A stretch of DNA of 64,000 nucleotides, taken from assembly GCF_000002985.6 (NCBI RefSeq), contig NC_003279.8, positions 8,990,001 through 9,054,000 of the forward strand, in the 5' to 3' direction. The DNA comes from Caenorhabditis elegans (taxonomy: Eukaryota > Nematoda > Chromadorea > Rhabditida > Rhabditidae). Shown piece after piece: positions 15,002 through 26,796 of the stretch. The translations under genes were made by a program, and so were the position numbers. Under the pieces are notes generated by a model. The model saw only the letters and a list, made by a program, of their open reading frames with translations. It was not told where the DNA came from and made no database searches. Numbering within the stretch: the first letter of the stretch is position 1; every line of letters starts with the position of its first letter.

Positions 15002-18000
15002 TCATTGATCTTTTTCATCTACTGCATCGCTAATCTGACGTTCGATCAATGCAGCCATATCCTCGAACTCATCGTCATCATCAGATTCCGGTACTTCCTC
15101 ATCTTCATTGTCTTCGTCATCTTCTTCTTCATCTATATTAGCTGGTGCGTGGCCTTTCTGTAAAAGTCTTTTTTTTTCAAAACACTTTTGATCTCCCAAG
15201 CAGGAATAATGATTCACGTGTTTCTTTGAATTTTTGTTTAATATCGATAAAATGTCGTATTTTTCGATAAATTCTAGACACTGGAACGATTTGGATTGAT
15301 ATTTTTAAGCTCAAGAAGCCAAAATTTAACTTTTTTCAAAAAATTCACTACTATTAATTTTAGCCACTATAAATTCAAAACTTTCCGTTTTATTTTCAAT
15401 TTTTTATACTTGCCGCCCTTTTTACCTCATCATCAACATCAAATACTGCATCATCCTCGTTTTCTGGAACAATTCGACCTTTTTTGCGTGAATCTGACAA
15501 AAGTGCTTTGTACGACATAGGGGTATCGTCATCCTCATTATCAGAATCTGATTCCTGAAATAAATATTATTGGAATAAATTATTTTCAAGTTTCTTACCT
15601 CTTCCTCGTCCTCCATTTCAGGACAATGCTTTCTTTTCTGTCCCCTTGATGTAGAATCTGTCTCGTTTTCCAAAGCATCTCCTGATTGATTCTCAACAGA
15701 TCCATTCTGCTCAACATCATCCATTTCTTCTTCATTTTTCTCTTGTTTCTCTTCTAAATTTTCATCTCCCTTATCTTCTCCAACATCATTCCCATCATCA
15801 TCCTCATCCTCATTGTCTCCATCGTCTTCATCATCCGATAGAGCTTCATCTACTTCATTATTCATATCAGCTAACGCGGCTTTCCCAATTGTGTCCATAT
15901 TTGCCAAATCATTGACATACTTTGATCCAAGTGGACGTCCAACTGGAGGAGTACTTTCTTTTGTTAGTTGAAACAGATTTTCATCTGCTTTAAGCCACTT
16001 TTCGACACAAGCATATACCCATTGAACTGTGACCACAAACTTATTGAGACGATTGGCTTGATAAACTTTTCTGAAAATAAAAGAATTTTAAAATGCTAAA
16101 ATGATAAAACTAACTGTGTTCCATATCTTGCTCCAACAACATGAGTAACATCATCAGTCACATCTGGTACAATAACTGCTCCAAATTGAGTACACAAACG
16201 ATAAATATCAGTTCTTTCAAGCTTTTCACCCATTGGTACGATTCCCGAAAAAACAATGACACATCCATCAAGAACTTTGTGTCGTTCCTCTTTGATCACT
16301 TCCTGAAAATCAACTTCTAGAAGTCCAAAAGACTTAAATATTCAACTTAGAATAATAATTCAATAACTAAATATTTAAAATGAAAATTTACCTTTACATC
16401 AAGCAACACTTCCTCGGATCCTCTTAAATCGTGCTTTTCATAATATTTATCATGAATATTCGTTAAAACTCGCTCAATTTCTTCAAGAACCTTATCCTCA
16501 TGAGCATCATCTTCAATTTGAACTGGCATTTGTTCTTTTGAGTTTTTTGGAGCATTAATGTCGCCGACTTCTTTGAAGAATCGATAAGGTTTGATTTGAA
16601 TAAGTGCTTCAGAATACATCCAGACATCTGATCGATCATCAATAATCACTACAAGATTGTCGCCACATGGGAATAGAGCCTGAATAAAAATTGTTGTGTT
16701 TAACACTTATTCTATGATGTTAAAAAAAAACCAAATTTCATGGTAACACTTTTTAAAAATTTGAAATTTTCATTAACAGTCGAAAAATTGATGAAAACTC
16801 ATTTTTCATTCATCACAATTCTGATCGATTAATATTTTCTACGAGTTTCATGTTTTCAGGGCTGAAGATTTCTTGTTTTTCGCTTTAAAAAAAATGGTGT
16901 TTTTTTTTGACAAAAAATGTACTTTCCGTTTTTTTATATTAAAGAGCAAAAAAACGAAGAATTTGTAAAAAACTTTTAAATGACTTTAAAATTATAGTTT
17001 TTAGTTTTTCGCTTTTTTCGTGATTTTTGCGAATTTTGGGCAAACTCCATTGGAGTTTGAAATTATTTTTATTTTTAATTTTTAAAAATTATACCTTCAA
17101 ATTATTGGTCTTGTGTTGAGCCGAGAATAGTTCATCTCGAGACAAAATGCGTTGTTCAAAGAGTCGAGCATCTGGATCAAGAATCTGAGCAATACGATGA
17201 GCATATTGACGTTGTCCATAGGTAACAATGTGCATTTCATACATATTTGACATTTTATTCAAGAATTCTGTTGTATGTGGTCGGAGTTTAGTGGTATAAA
17301 CACGAGAGTGAAGGTTATATTTGGTGATGTCTTTGTGCTGAAATTTATAGAAAATATATGAGTATTCCTATCAAGAGTGACAATTTTTCGATAATTTTAG
17401 AAAATCAAAAAACACAATTTTTTTGTACCAAAATTAAATTAGAAAAAAGGTTTCTCGGAAAATAATTTAAAGTTTTTGTCGATTTTTCTTATTACGATAA
17501 GAAAATTATGCTTTTCTAACTTTATCATTTACATAGAAGCTCGATGAGAAATTTTTTTTGAAATCTTTATTAATTTTCTGAAAAGTGTTTTTTTTTTCGA
17601 AAAATGGCTTTACATTTTGGCCATTTTTTTTCTAGAAGAAAATTATATGGTTGTTTGAAATTATTTGTTTTCATCGACACGACCAAAATTCGTTAAATTT
17701 GTGTTTTAATTTTTTGCTAATTTTCGGAACATTTTTTTTCAATTTTTCAGTTTTCTCTGAGAAAAACTGAAAAAAAACTTTTTTTTCGTCAAAACTATTG
17801 ATTCTTACATTTTCAGTATCCACAGTCATTGGTTTGTCGGAAGTGTGAATAATTGTCTGATCCAAATCAACAAGCAATACGAGTTTTCTATTGGTGATCA
17901 GATTGTTTTCATCGGCTGATCCAATCTCTTTTGCTAGCTGAAAAAAAAGTTTTTTATCGAAATATTATTTGCCTAGTAGGCGAATTTTTGAGCCAAAAAT

Positions 18001-18708
18001 GCGGTTCACGGTCTCAACACGACAATTTTTGATAAATGCAAAAATATGTTCGTCTTTAAAAAGAACTGTAATATTATGGGATTTTCATGAAGTTTTCTAT
18101 TTTTCTCAAAATCGTATACTTTACTTAAAAATAGTTTAAACTTGCTTTATTTTAAAGTTTTAATTAACTTTCGAAAAACGATGAAAATTCTGCATTAGCT
18201 ATTTAAAGGCGCACAACGTTTTGCGAGACCGGTTACCGTATTTTTATTGAAAAAATCGCCGCATCCGGGTAATAAAAATGATGCTAACCGTATCCGACAC
18301 AATAAGTTCTGGAACATGATGAATCATAGATACATTAGCCGTTGATTGTTCCTTTCTCTGACCGGCTCGTCCTCCCTTTTCACGTAGATCTTTACCACAT
18401 GTTGCACACATATCTTTGATAACAATTGCATGAGTACATTCGGATACTGTAGCAATCACTTGACCCTGAAAATGAAAACAGTTTCAATTGAATAAATAAT
18501 TTCAATTTACCTTATTCAATACGATTCCTGGTTTAAGACCTTTTCCAAAAGTAACTACACCCTCACATGGTGTCTTTATCTTTCCCGCCACTTTTCCGTT
18601 GATTTTGAATTCTATCAGAACGTGATCTTTCAATACAAAACTTCCTTCACTGGCCTTTTTCAGGCCAGCTGTGCACTCGGCATCGTTTCCTTCAAATTTA
18701 ATATCCAT
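15002..18708 (-). CDS. fcp-1: FCP1-type RNA polymerase II CTD phosphatase
   Basis: Nine exons (18708-18511, 18465-18289, 17937-17809, 17337-17095, 16679-16392, 16302-16115, 16070-15599, 15554-15426, 15157-15002) give 659 residues. The catalytic signature LVDLDQTIIHTS (DxDxT nucleophile, about residues 147-158) is that of FCP1. It is followed by the FCPH core (VYTTKLRPHTTEFL, IVTYGQRQYAHRI, VVIIDDRSDVW) and a BRCT domain (DGCVIVFSGIVPMGE ... VTHVVGARYGTQ, about 350-450). The C-terminal 200 residues are extremely acidic, ending ALIERQISDAVDEKDQ, as in other FCP1 tails that bind TFIIF. Before the catalytic core is a biotinyl-lipoyl-like segment (GKIKTPCEGVVTFGKGLK). The enzyme would dephosphorylate the Pol II C-terminal domain in the nucleus. 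A tttccag acceptor abuts the ATG, so trans-splicing is likely. Confidence 0.95.
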
Positions 18709-18720
18709 CTGGAAAAGAAT
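18709..18720 (-). promoter_or_regulatory. Probable trans-splice acceptor at the fcp-1 start codon
   Basis: On the minus strand the sequence ttcttttccag lies immediately before the fcp-1 ATG with zero spacing. This is the usual look of a spliced-leader acceptor. SL2 use would support an operon with rbpl-1 upstream. Confidence 0.6.
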
Positions 18721-19259
18721 ATTTATATCTTTTCAATTAAGATATCAAATTCGACTGTTATTGAATTATTAAATGTTATTTAAAAGTAAAATTTTTCAAC
18801 AATTTTGTGTTCATCATCTAAAATACATATGTACGCATTCTCTCCAAAACTTTTTTTTCAATTTTCGATTTTATTACCAAAAGGTTAATTTCGGCGCTTT
18901 TTTTGAAATCGAATCTGTAAAATTAGCCATTCTGATATTATTTGCGGCAAATTCAGGACCGAGAAATTTTGGGATAAAAATAAGAAAAAAGGTAAAAATA
19001 GAGTAAAAATAAAACGGAATTTTTATTCCAACAGGAACAAGAAAAGTGAAAAAAAAACAGAATAATTCCACAGATGGGACGAAAAATGAATAAAAATGGA
19101 AGCGTTTTTAGAAAAAAAAAATAATGGTGAAAAAAGAGAATCAAAGTCACAGTAGATGTGGTTCCCTCTAAGAAGAACTAGAAAAATAGGGGGGAATATG
19201 AGAAAAACGAATAATAGGATGGAACATAATTAATAACTCAAATATAGATACAAAAATGA
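18721..19259. other. Spacer between rbpl-1 and fcp-1
   Basis: About 540 bp. On the minus strand it begins with the rbpl-1 3' UTR, has an AATAAA-like signal near 19020-19025, and continues as U-rich sequence to the fcp-1 acceptor. No coding sequence seen. Confidence 0.5.
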
Positions 19260-22200
19260 TTACAAAAGATCAAATTTAATCTTGGTACTCTTGTGTTTGA
19301 CATCTACACTCTCCTTTGGAACTTTTCGAGACGAAGATTTCTGAAATATCTAAGATTAAAATTCTTCAAAAACAACAAAAATTACCTTCTCCTTTTCCCC
19401 AATGCTCTCCACGTCAGTTTCGTCCTTCTTCCGGCGATCCCGCTTCGACCGCTAAAATTTTTAAATTATATATTTTTTGATTAATTGAATTTTAGTGAAA
19501 TATTTGTGAATAAAACGTACTTCTTCATCTTCTTGTTCCTTGGTTGATGATGAGGACGAGTATTGACGAACTCTGATGTTTGTCGTTGGTTTGCTCGAAG
19601 CAACAGTAAACGAGACAGGTTTTCGTTCAAGTGATGGAGCAGTAGTAGTTCTAGAGCTTGAAGAAGTGGATGAGTCAGCTTTCTGCATACGCTCATGAAC
19701 CGATTTTCGTGGTTTCTCAGACTCTTTCTCAACGATTTTCCGCTTCTCTTTGCGATCCTTCTCGTGTTCCTTTTCCACTTCCTTCTCGCGTTGTTTCTCT
19801 TTTTCATTATCCCGATCACTCTCCTTTCTTTTACTCTTCTCCTTTTCATAGTCATCCTTCCTGCGTTCCCTGTCCCGTTCATAATCTTTCCGATCGTCAC
19901 GCTTCTTGTCTTCACGCTTCACCTTTGTCTTGGGGGCCTGCAATTTCTATAAAAATTTGTTCATTTTTCCTAAACCCGGAAGATGATTTCTGATTGCTAA
20001 ATTTTTCCTCAAAACAATCAACAATTAAAACAACTAATCTAAAAATAAGAATAAACCAAAACTTACATCACTGTCATATGCCTCGGTCTCTCGATCTCGC
20101 TTTCTCTCTTTCTTTCTATCTTGCTCATCAATTTTTTGAGAATCTCTTTCATGCCGACGTTCCTTACGATCATCCTCATCATCATGTCTACGGTCTTTCC
20201 TGTCTCTCCGATCGGATTCCTTAGGAAGCTCCTCTTTTCTATCCTCGAAGATGTCCTCTTCATCCTCATTCCATTTTCCTTTCTTCTTTTCTTTTTTGTC
20301 AGCAAAATTTTTGTCCAACTCCACTTTGTCCTCATCATCTAGAGATCTTGGCTCTTTTCTATTAGAATCCTCATCTTTATCATCCTGATACTTTCTTTCC
20401 TTCTTTTTTTCTTTCTTTTCGGTATCAAGATCATCCTCATCCTCATCTCTCTTCTCCTTCTTTGACTTTTTCTCTTTTTTGTGCTTCTTGTGCTTCTTCC
20501 GTTTTCGTTCCTCATCCTCATCACCGTCTTCCTCTTTCCGATGATGTTTCTTGTTCTTTTTACTTTTTTTGTGTTTCTTCATTTTCTTGGAACTTTCGTC
20601 ATCTTCATCTGCTGTATTAATAGTAGACGATTGTGATTCTTTCTCTTTTTTGTGATCTTCCACATCTTCATCGTGATTTTCAGGTTCCTCATCTTCCTCA
20701 ACTGGTACTGATTCCTCTTTTGTCTCCGCCACTTCAGCTTCACTCGTCTCCATTGCTTGATATACGGGATCAATTGACTTGTCACGTACAACTACTTCTG
20801 TGTCCATTTCTTCGTCAACTGGTTCCTCGTCAGCATCTTCCTCGTGAGTTTCATCAGGTTTTGGAGACACGCTCTCTTCTTTCGGAGAAGTTGAATCTTC
20901 ATCGTTCTGTGCATTCTCATCAGCAACTTGTGCATCTCCATCTGTGTCTTGTGCCTGGACGTTACCATATTCAGCAATGATACCGTCGATGTCGATCTCA
21001 TCTTCGTCCTTCGACTCAGCATCCTTGGTTTTTCTGAAAATTTTCATGTAGAAAGGAGGAAACTTTAAATTCAACTTACTGATCATCATCTTCTTCCTCT
21101 CTTTTCTCTCGCCTTTCTTTTTTCCTTACATCATCACGCCTTCTATCCTTTCTTCTAGCGTCGTCACGATCTCTACGATGTGATGAAGACGCTTTTATAT
21201 CCTTGCTTCTTCCGCTGCTTCTAACGTCTCTGTGGCTACGATCACGATCACGCTCACGGTCTCTATCTCTATCTCTTCGATGCTCATCCGCGCGTCTTGG
21301 ACGTTCTTTTTCAACACTTCGCCGTTTCTTGGATGACTCCTTTTCACGACGCTTACGACGACGTTCATCTTCATCAGATGAGGACGATGACATGCTAGAC
21401 GATGATGAGCTGTCTCTGTAATATTTTCCACAATCACGCGGTGAGATTATGCTCTAAAATCTGAATTCTTACCGTCTCCGACGACTTCTAGAATCATGTC
21501 GATCCTTTCGTCTCGTCCGATCTTTGTGATCCCTTCTGCTGCTATTTCTATCTTTATTTTGAAGGAATGCATTCCATTCATCGGAAATGGCAGATGGACG
21601 AGGAACTGATGAGACGGCTGGTGGGAAACCGGCAGAAAACAATGGCATCCTAAAAAGAGTTTAATACGATCTGCGATAAACGTTCACAGTTTCAATTTTA
21701 CGTCATTTTGCGACCGTTTGTTTTATTTTCAAAAGGAAATAGAATGTAAATAGTGTACAAAAAAGGAATTATAGTTGGCACGTCAGCTTTCCCTTTAACA
21801 AAAAATTAGCTAAAAAACTAACCCATAGTTGAGAGGCATTGATTGATGCTGTGGTAGCACGGTCGCTGAAAGACCTGGAACCCCCGGTGGAGGAAGTCCA
21901 AATTGTGGAAGACCGGGAATACCCGGAGGAAGCTCTTGGCGGAGTTGAGGAGGAGGGAGGCTGACATCCTGAACCATCGATGGAACTTGTGAAGCCAATG
22001 GGATGCCAGGAATTGACGGATTCACATTGGAAGGCTGCAAAATCGTTTTATCAAAGATATTAATTGATTTCTTCCACGAATTAAATTAAGTTCAGATTGA
22101 AATTCTACGGAAATTCTAATTACCTGAGCACTAAGTGATGTCCCTGAACTGACTGATGTTAACGTCGTTTGCTGTTGTACTAAAGTACTTCCTGGTGAGA

Positions 22201-23858
22201 TTCCAGAAGGAGTTATCTGTGATTGTGAACTAGACGGAGCTTTTAGTCCGATTCGAATCCGGATTTGTTCCGGCTCCGGAACAATTTGAGGCGTTGTCGG
22301 TGCTCCAGGACCAGTTGCACTGAGCCAAGCGGCTGCCGCGTCACGAAGAGTTTTATTGGGAATTATGCTTGTAATGGAGATGTCTTTTCCGCAATCAGCT
22401 CCTGGACATTTCTGATTATCCGGGTCCAATATCCTAGCCTCAATACAATCTGCACAATATGAATTTCCACAACAGGATGTGACAATTGCTTCTTTGAAAA
22501 GTGATTGGCAAATCGGACAAAGCAATTCTGGAGGAACTTTTCGACTAGTTTGAGCAGGGGATGACGATCCGTCTTCGTTCTGGAACATTTTGTTAAGACT
22601 AAAACTCGAATTTCGCTATTTCAAACCTTTCTTGCTAGCGTTTCTTGGCGAGCTTTCCAGTGCATTATCGGTATGACATACTTTCCGCTTGGATGCATCA
22701 TTGCGTCCGGATCATCTACCGTTGTTTCCATCAACTCTTGAGATGGTATACCAGTGGTACGTTTTGTGTTGAGCTGAAAAATTGAACACTTTTGCTGAAA
22801 TTTCAAACTACTATTGCGAGGCGGCGGCTACTGATGATTGCACGCTCTTTGACGAAATCGGTCTGCAAATTGATTACGAATCTAAAAAAAACATCGAAAA
22901 CCAATAGAAACATTATTAGAAAAGTCCCAAGAACTACAAAAATGGGTGTTTTATCTTCGTTCAACGCACACACACAATATTGGATACAAACGAGCAAGAT
23001 ATAGCTCATATAGATGAAAGAAGAGCTCCCTGAGGAGGTACAAAAAAGAAGAGGGGTTGTGAAAAGTGAAGCCGGTTTAGGCATTACCATCGGGCAGTTT
23101 TTGTACCAATGTCCTGGTTGACTACAACGATTACATGTATATGTTGGTGGAGGTGGTCCTGTCATAATGCCTGGCTGACGGCGACGAAAGCTGAAACTGG
23201 TTGAAATTAAAATAGTTCTTACTATTAGATCAAAGTAGGTTTTTCAATAAAAACTAATGTTTTCAGTGCAAAAATAGAGGGAAAGATAATCTTACTTTGA
23301 TTGATCGTATGCTCTTGTCGACTGGTCTCTGATATGATTGAGACGTTCTGCTTCGTCCATGTTTTCAAATTCTGCCTGGAAAGAAACAAACTATTTGACA
23401 GCATTATTAATCATTTACATACCGATGAAATATGAGAACTTGGATCAAGAAATGAAGAAGTAGCATCCAACTGATTAACCATACCAGAATTCACTCCAGC
23501 TCTTAAAATTGATTATTTTATTTGACTTTTACGCTCTCAAACAATAAACTTACTGGACTTTCTGTACTTTTGCGGCGTCCTTCCGAGGGAATCGTTGAAC
23601 TATTATAGACGAATTTCTCGGGATCAGCTCATCGTCGCTGTATGTCTTTTTTGTGTGAGCATTCTAAAAACAAAAAATTATAAATAGATTAATAAATAAT
23701 AAATAAATTACCTGAAGCTGCAACTCGAAGAGTTCCAATTTGAGATTCTCCTTGGCACAAATTTCGCGGACAAGTTGCTCGCCACGAATATGCAGTCCGT
23801 CAAACTGCAGTGTCTTGTAATCAAGTTCCGCACGGAACTTGTAGTGAATTGACGACAT
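19260..23858 (-). CDS. rbpl-1: RBBP6-like protein (DWNN, zinc knuckle, RING/U-box)
   Basis: Fourteen exons (23858-23712, 23663-23554, 23501-23423, 23375-23296, 23190-23088, 22773-22627, 22579-22124, 22034-21823, 21649-21473, 21415-21080, 21033-20067, 19946-19521, 19451-19386, 19340-19260) join in phase to give 1128 residues. Domain order matches RBBP6/Mpe1: a ubiquitin-like DWNN domain at residues 1-85 (SIHYKFRAELDYKTLQFDG), a CCHC zinc knuckle CNRCSQPGHWYKNC (158-171), and a RING/U-box CPICQSLFKEAIVTSCCGNS (from 243). A Pro-rich stretch (about 400-440) and then a very long Lys/Glu/Asp/Arg- and SR-rich tail follow. The family links ubiquitin ligase activity with pre-mRNA cleavage and polyadenylation. 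Two in-frame acceptors 9 nt apart precede the 426-nt exon, so a 3-residue alternative splice is possible. It is the first gene of a possible cluster with fcp-1 and syx-7. Confidence 0.95.
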
Positions 23859-23885
23859 TTAAAAACCCTCGTTCCGAAACTTTTT

Positions 23886-23896
23886 CTGAAAAAATT
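23886..23896 (-). promoter_or_regulatory. Probable trans-splice acceptor upstream of rbpl-1
   Basis: A minus-strand aattttttcag ends 27 nt before the rbpl-1 ATG. With no exon evident upstream it is best read as a spliced-leader acceptor, marking the first gene of the minus-strand cluster. Confidence 0.5.
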
Positions 23897-25356
23897 AATT
23901 ATATACATCGTTAGAAGGTTATGGGGCTCCAAATCGCTAATTTAGGAGGAAATAACGTTATCCAAAGATACAAAACAATTTTGAAGCTTATTCGGAAGAA
24001 AATAAACGTATTAAAATAGAAAAACGTGCTGTGAAATTCGAAAAAGATGAACGAGTTTTTTCGAATTGTCCACGAAATGACGAATATACGCAAACACGCC
24101 ACTGACGCACCGTCACGCACAAATGCACAGAATGGTGTAAACAACTTATCCAATGAGTTCAGCTGACCAAACCTGAGAGTTTGGGGAGAAGATAGAGAAA
24201 ATCAAAGAAAAATTGGAGAAGATACATAAATTTCCTATAAAATACTGTGCATACAACATCTAAGCAACAACGAAAAGGAAATATGCACCAGGTCAGAGAA
24301 GAAGAGACGAATAGACACAGCATCTAGTCACATGCAAAGAAATAGACAAAAAACATACAAACACAGCGGTGTGTTTGAAGTGACTGGGTACACCGGATCG
24401 ATAAAAACAAACAAGCAGAGAATTAATAAAAAAACATTCATTGTTGCATTTATTGTGAATTCAAAGAATTACCTCGGTAAATAAAAACTTGGAGAATTTA
24501 GAATGATTTCGAATTTTAAATTTACTTCTGAAAACTACGGGGGTTTCCTGAAAACCAAATGAACCAAACGTAATGAACCAATCAATAATTAAATATTTAC
24601 AATTTCTTCTTGAAAATAAGAACTTCGAATATAATGGCAAGAATTATTCGAATGGGGAATCATGATTCCCCATCGGATGAAAAGAAACTTAAGTCTAGAC
24701 TTACTATTAGGTAGCTTTTTTGGTAATTTGGTAATTTTCAATCTCGTTGCTTCTGATAGTTTTACGAACTCAGTTTTGAAGTTCAACTTCGAAATTGAAG
24801 GAGGTTTCAAATGTATTCTGACAGTAGGCACAATAACAGATTTTGTCCAATTGATACGCATTGTTCAATTGGAAATTGTTTCTACTTTTCATAACATCAT
24901 TTGTCTTTTGTAATAAATTCTTTGTATAAAAAGTTATTACAAACAGAAAATAAATACACAAAGCAAAAAACAAAATAGAAGAGAACACTTGCATCAAAAA
25001 ATCCAACCAGGGCGTCAATGGTAGTCAGGCACGTTTTAGAGGTATTCACCAATTTTATGCCTTCCCATCCACACGCGTACCTGTCTACCTATTACCTATT
25101 GTACGCTTTCAGGTTATTTTGTTTTTATTTTGCAGTTTTTCAGAGATTTGAACCATTTTGAATATTTTAAAACTAAATCCCCATTATCTCAACTCCTCTT
25201 GTACACAAATCGAACACCGGAGATCGCTGGATCTATAAATTATTGAAAAAAAAATTTCTTATTTTTTTCTTGATCATAATATCATCCTTTAGATTCTATA
25301 CAGAATACTCAAATATTCAACAGAAAACCATTTATTTTCATTTCCCAAATTGAAAA
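23897..25356. other. Mostly non-coding region between rbpl-1 and the cysteine-rich gene
   Basis: It holds the rbpl-1 promoter side (near 23.9-24.5 kb) and the 3' flank of the cysteine-rich gene. Apart from the weak open frame at 24770-24994 I see nothing convincing. Confidence 0.4.
24770..24994 (-). CDS. Possible small membrane protein ORF (weak)
   Basis: A 74-codon open frame encodes a short N-terminus, a strong hydrophobic helix (residues 5-24), then a polar stretch with the cysteine cluster CYCAYC. There is no clear acceptor, promoter or downstream poly(A) context, and codon use is not distinctive. I list it because the order membrane helix then Cys cluster is not typical of random AT-rich sequence. 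It may be spurious. Confidence 0.22.
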   Translation of the reverse strand: MQVFSSILFFALCIYFLFVITFYTKNLLQKTNDVMKSRNNFQLNNAYQLDKICYCAYCQNTFETSFNFEVELQN

Positions 25357-25711
25357 TCAAACACAATGACCACGTGAGCAGTACATCCTAAATGGACATT
25401 GCATACTTGTGAAACAATACATTGCTGATCCAAATAAGAAATGACTAGATCCATTATGCTTTTCACAGTTTCCATTGATACATTTGAAGTTTCGAGGGCA
25501 GAATTGAGATGTTATACAACGATTGTCATCAAATGATTGACAATAACCATGATGACATACTTCATTTGTTAGACATTGAAATGATCTTCGACATGTTCGA
25601 TGTTGAGTTGATAATATTGAAATCGGAAGAATGAGAATAATAATCTAAAAAATTAATACTTTTAATATTCAAAATTTTTTTTAAAAAGCTCACCAATGCC
25701 AGAAAATTCAT
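25357..25711 (-). CDS. Small secreted protein with three C-x5-C-x5-C-x4-C repeats
   Basis: Two exons (25711-25694 and 25644-25357) give 101 residues. Residues 1-18 (MNFLALIIILILPISILS) form a clear signal peptide. The mature part contains twelve cysteines in three tandem blocks with identical spacing C-x5-C-x5-C-x4-C: CRRSFQCLTNEVCHHGYC, CITSQFCPRNFKCINGNC and CFTSMQCPFRMYCSRGHC. The protein ends two residues after the last block. No transmembrane segment follows, so it is probably an extracellular disulfide-rich protein. The pattern loosely resembles EB-type Cys modules of nematodes, but I cannot assign a family. It is divergently arranged with the next gene on the plus strand. Confidence 0.8.
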
Positions 25712-26796
25712 TGTAGTCGAATTTCTAGAAAATTAAAAAAGAATTTCACCGTATTTACGGCGTGGTGTTTTTCACTGGTGACTCAAAACCTAATTGCATC
25801 AATTGGAACAATCGAACAAAATAGTGAAAAAGGGAGAGCCAACGTATATATTATTTGTCGATTTTGGGTGTCTATGGGTTTCCGGTAGACATTAGAACAT
25901 GTTAATACGTGGGTTTAAGCAGCGATGTGTAACGTATTGGTGACGGGTTGTTCATGTGAATAATTTCAATTTTTTTCTAAGAATTCTGAAATTTCAAAAA
26001 TGTTCACTCTAAAGTTTAATGAAAATATTAAATTCTATGATCCCCTTTCTTACAAGAGTTATCCATTTTCAAACAAATAAAATTAAAAATTAATTACCAC
26101 TATCGTGCAAAAACGAAATATCAGAGTAAGACTTTAAAAAATCATTTTGGCTCACATTATGGCTGTTCTGCACATTTTTGCGCCAATTTCTAATGTACTC
26201 AACAGATTTGTTTGTAGTTGGTGTTGATATGACCCGATATCATAATAAATTACTTCAGCTTTTTTCTCTTTTAATATATCTAAACTCGCAACACGATCCC
26301 ATATGCTAACCATTAGAGTTTTAATGTTGTGGCAAAGTCTTATTTATTGGCTTTCAAACCATCTGTTTTTCATCGAGATGCCGCCGAGCCAAGAGCCCAA
26401 TAAATAATGTGGTGAGCAGCAGGCACAGATAATGTTGAGATAACACCCCTTCAGATCATCACACATCCTTGTTTTTTTCCTTGTTTTCTCACACTCTTCG
26501 GTTTCCTTATTTTTTCTGTTCGAAGTGATGTGACATGTCATCTGTTTCCAATTTTTTCGCAAAAAATGTTCAGTCTTAAGAGAGGATCCTGGTTTGAGCT
26601 TATCCTCCTGTTCATTTTAAATCTATGCTCTGAGAACCCTCCTGAACAAACAATGCGTGTCTTTTGTGGGATATCAGATAAAAAGTTTAAAAACCCACTT
26701 TTCTATTGATCTTACCGCTTTATGTGTGTGCCGCCCAAAAAATGAAAATTTGTTAATTTTTATAGAAGGAACATGTGTTGATTTCGGAGACCGGAG
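25712..26796. other. Divergent intergenic region
   Basis: About 1.1 kb between the minus-strand cysteine-rich gene and the plus-strand acidic gene; it should contain both promoters. A pyrimidine-AG site (tttttatag at 26757-26765) lies 31 nt before the chosen ATG of the plus-strand gene and may be its trans-splice acceptor. Confidence 0.45.

Noticed and set aside
20633-20980. Long frames opposite the rbpl-1 charged tail
   Set aside because: Complement of Lys/Glu/Asp-rich codons gives open Leu/Ser/Phe-rich frames; no independent support.
26576-26716. Signal-peptide-like frame MFSLKRGSWFELILLFILNL before the acidic gene
   Set aside because: It ends in a stop, and no donor joins it in the phase required by the next exon; kept only as a remote alternative start.
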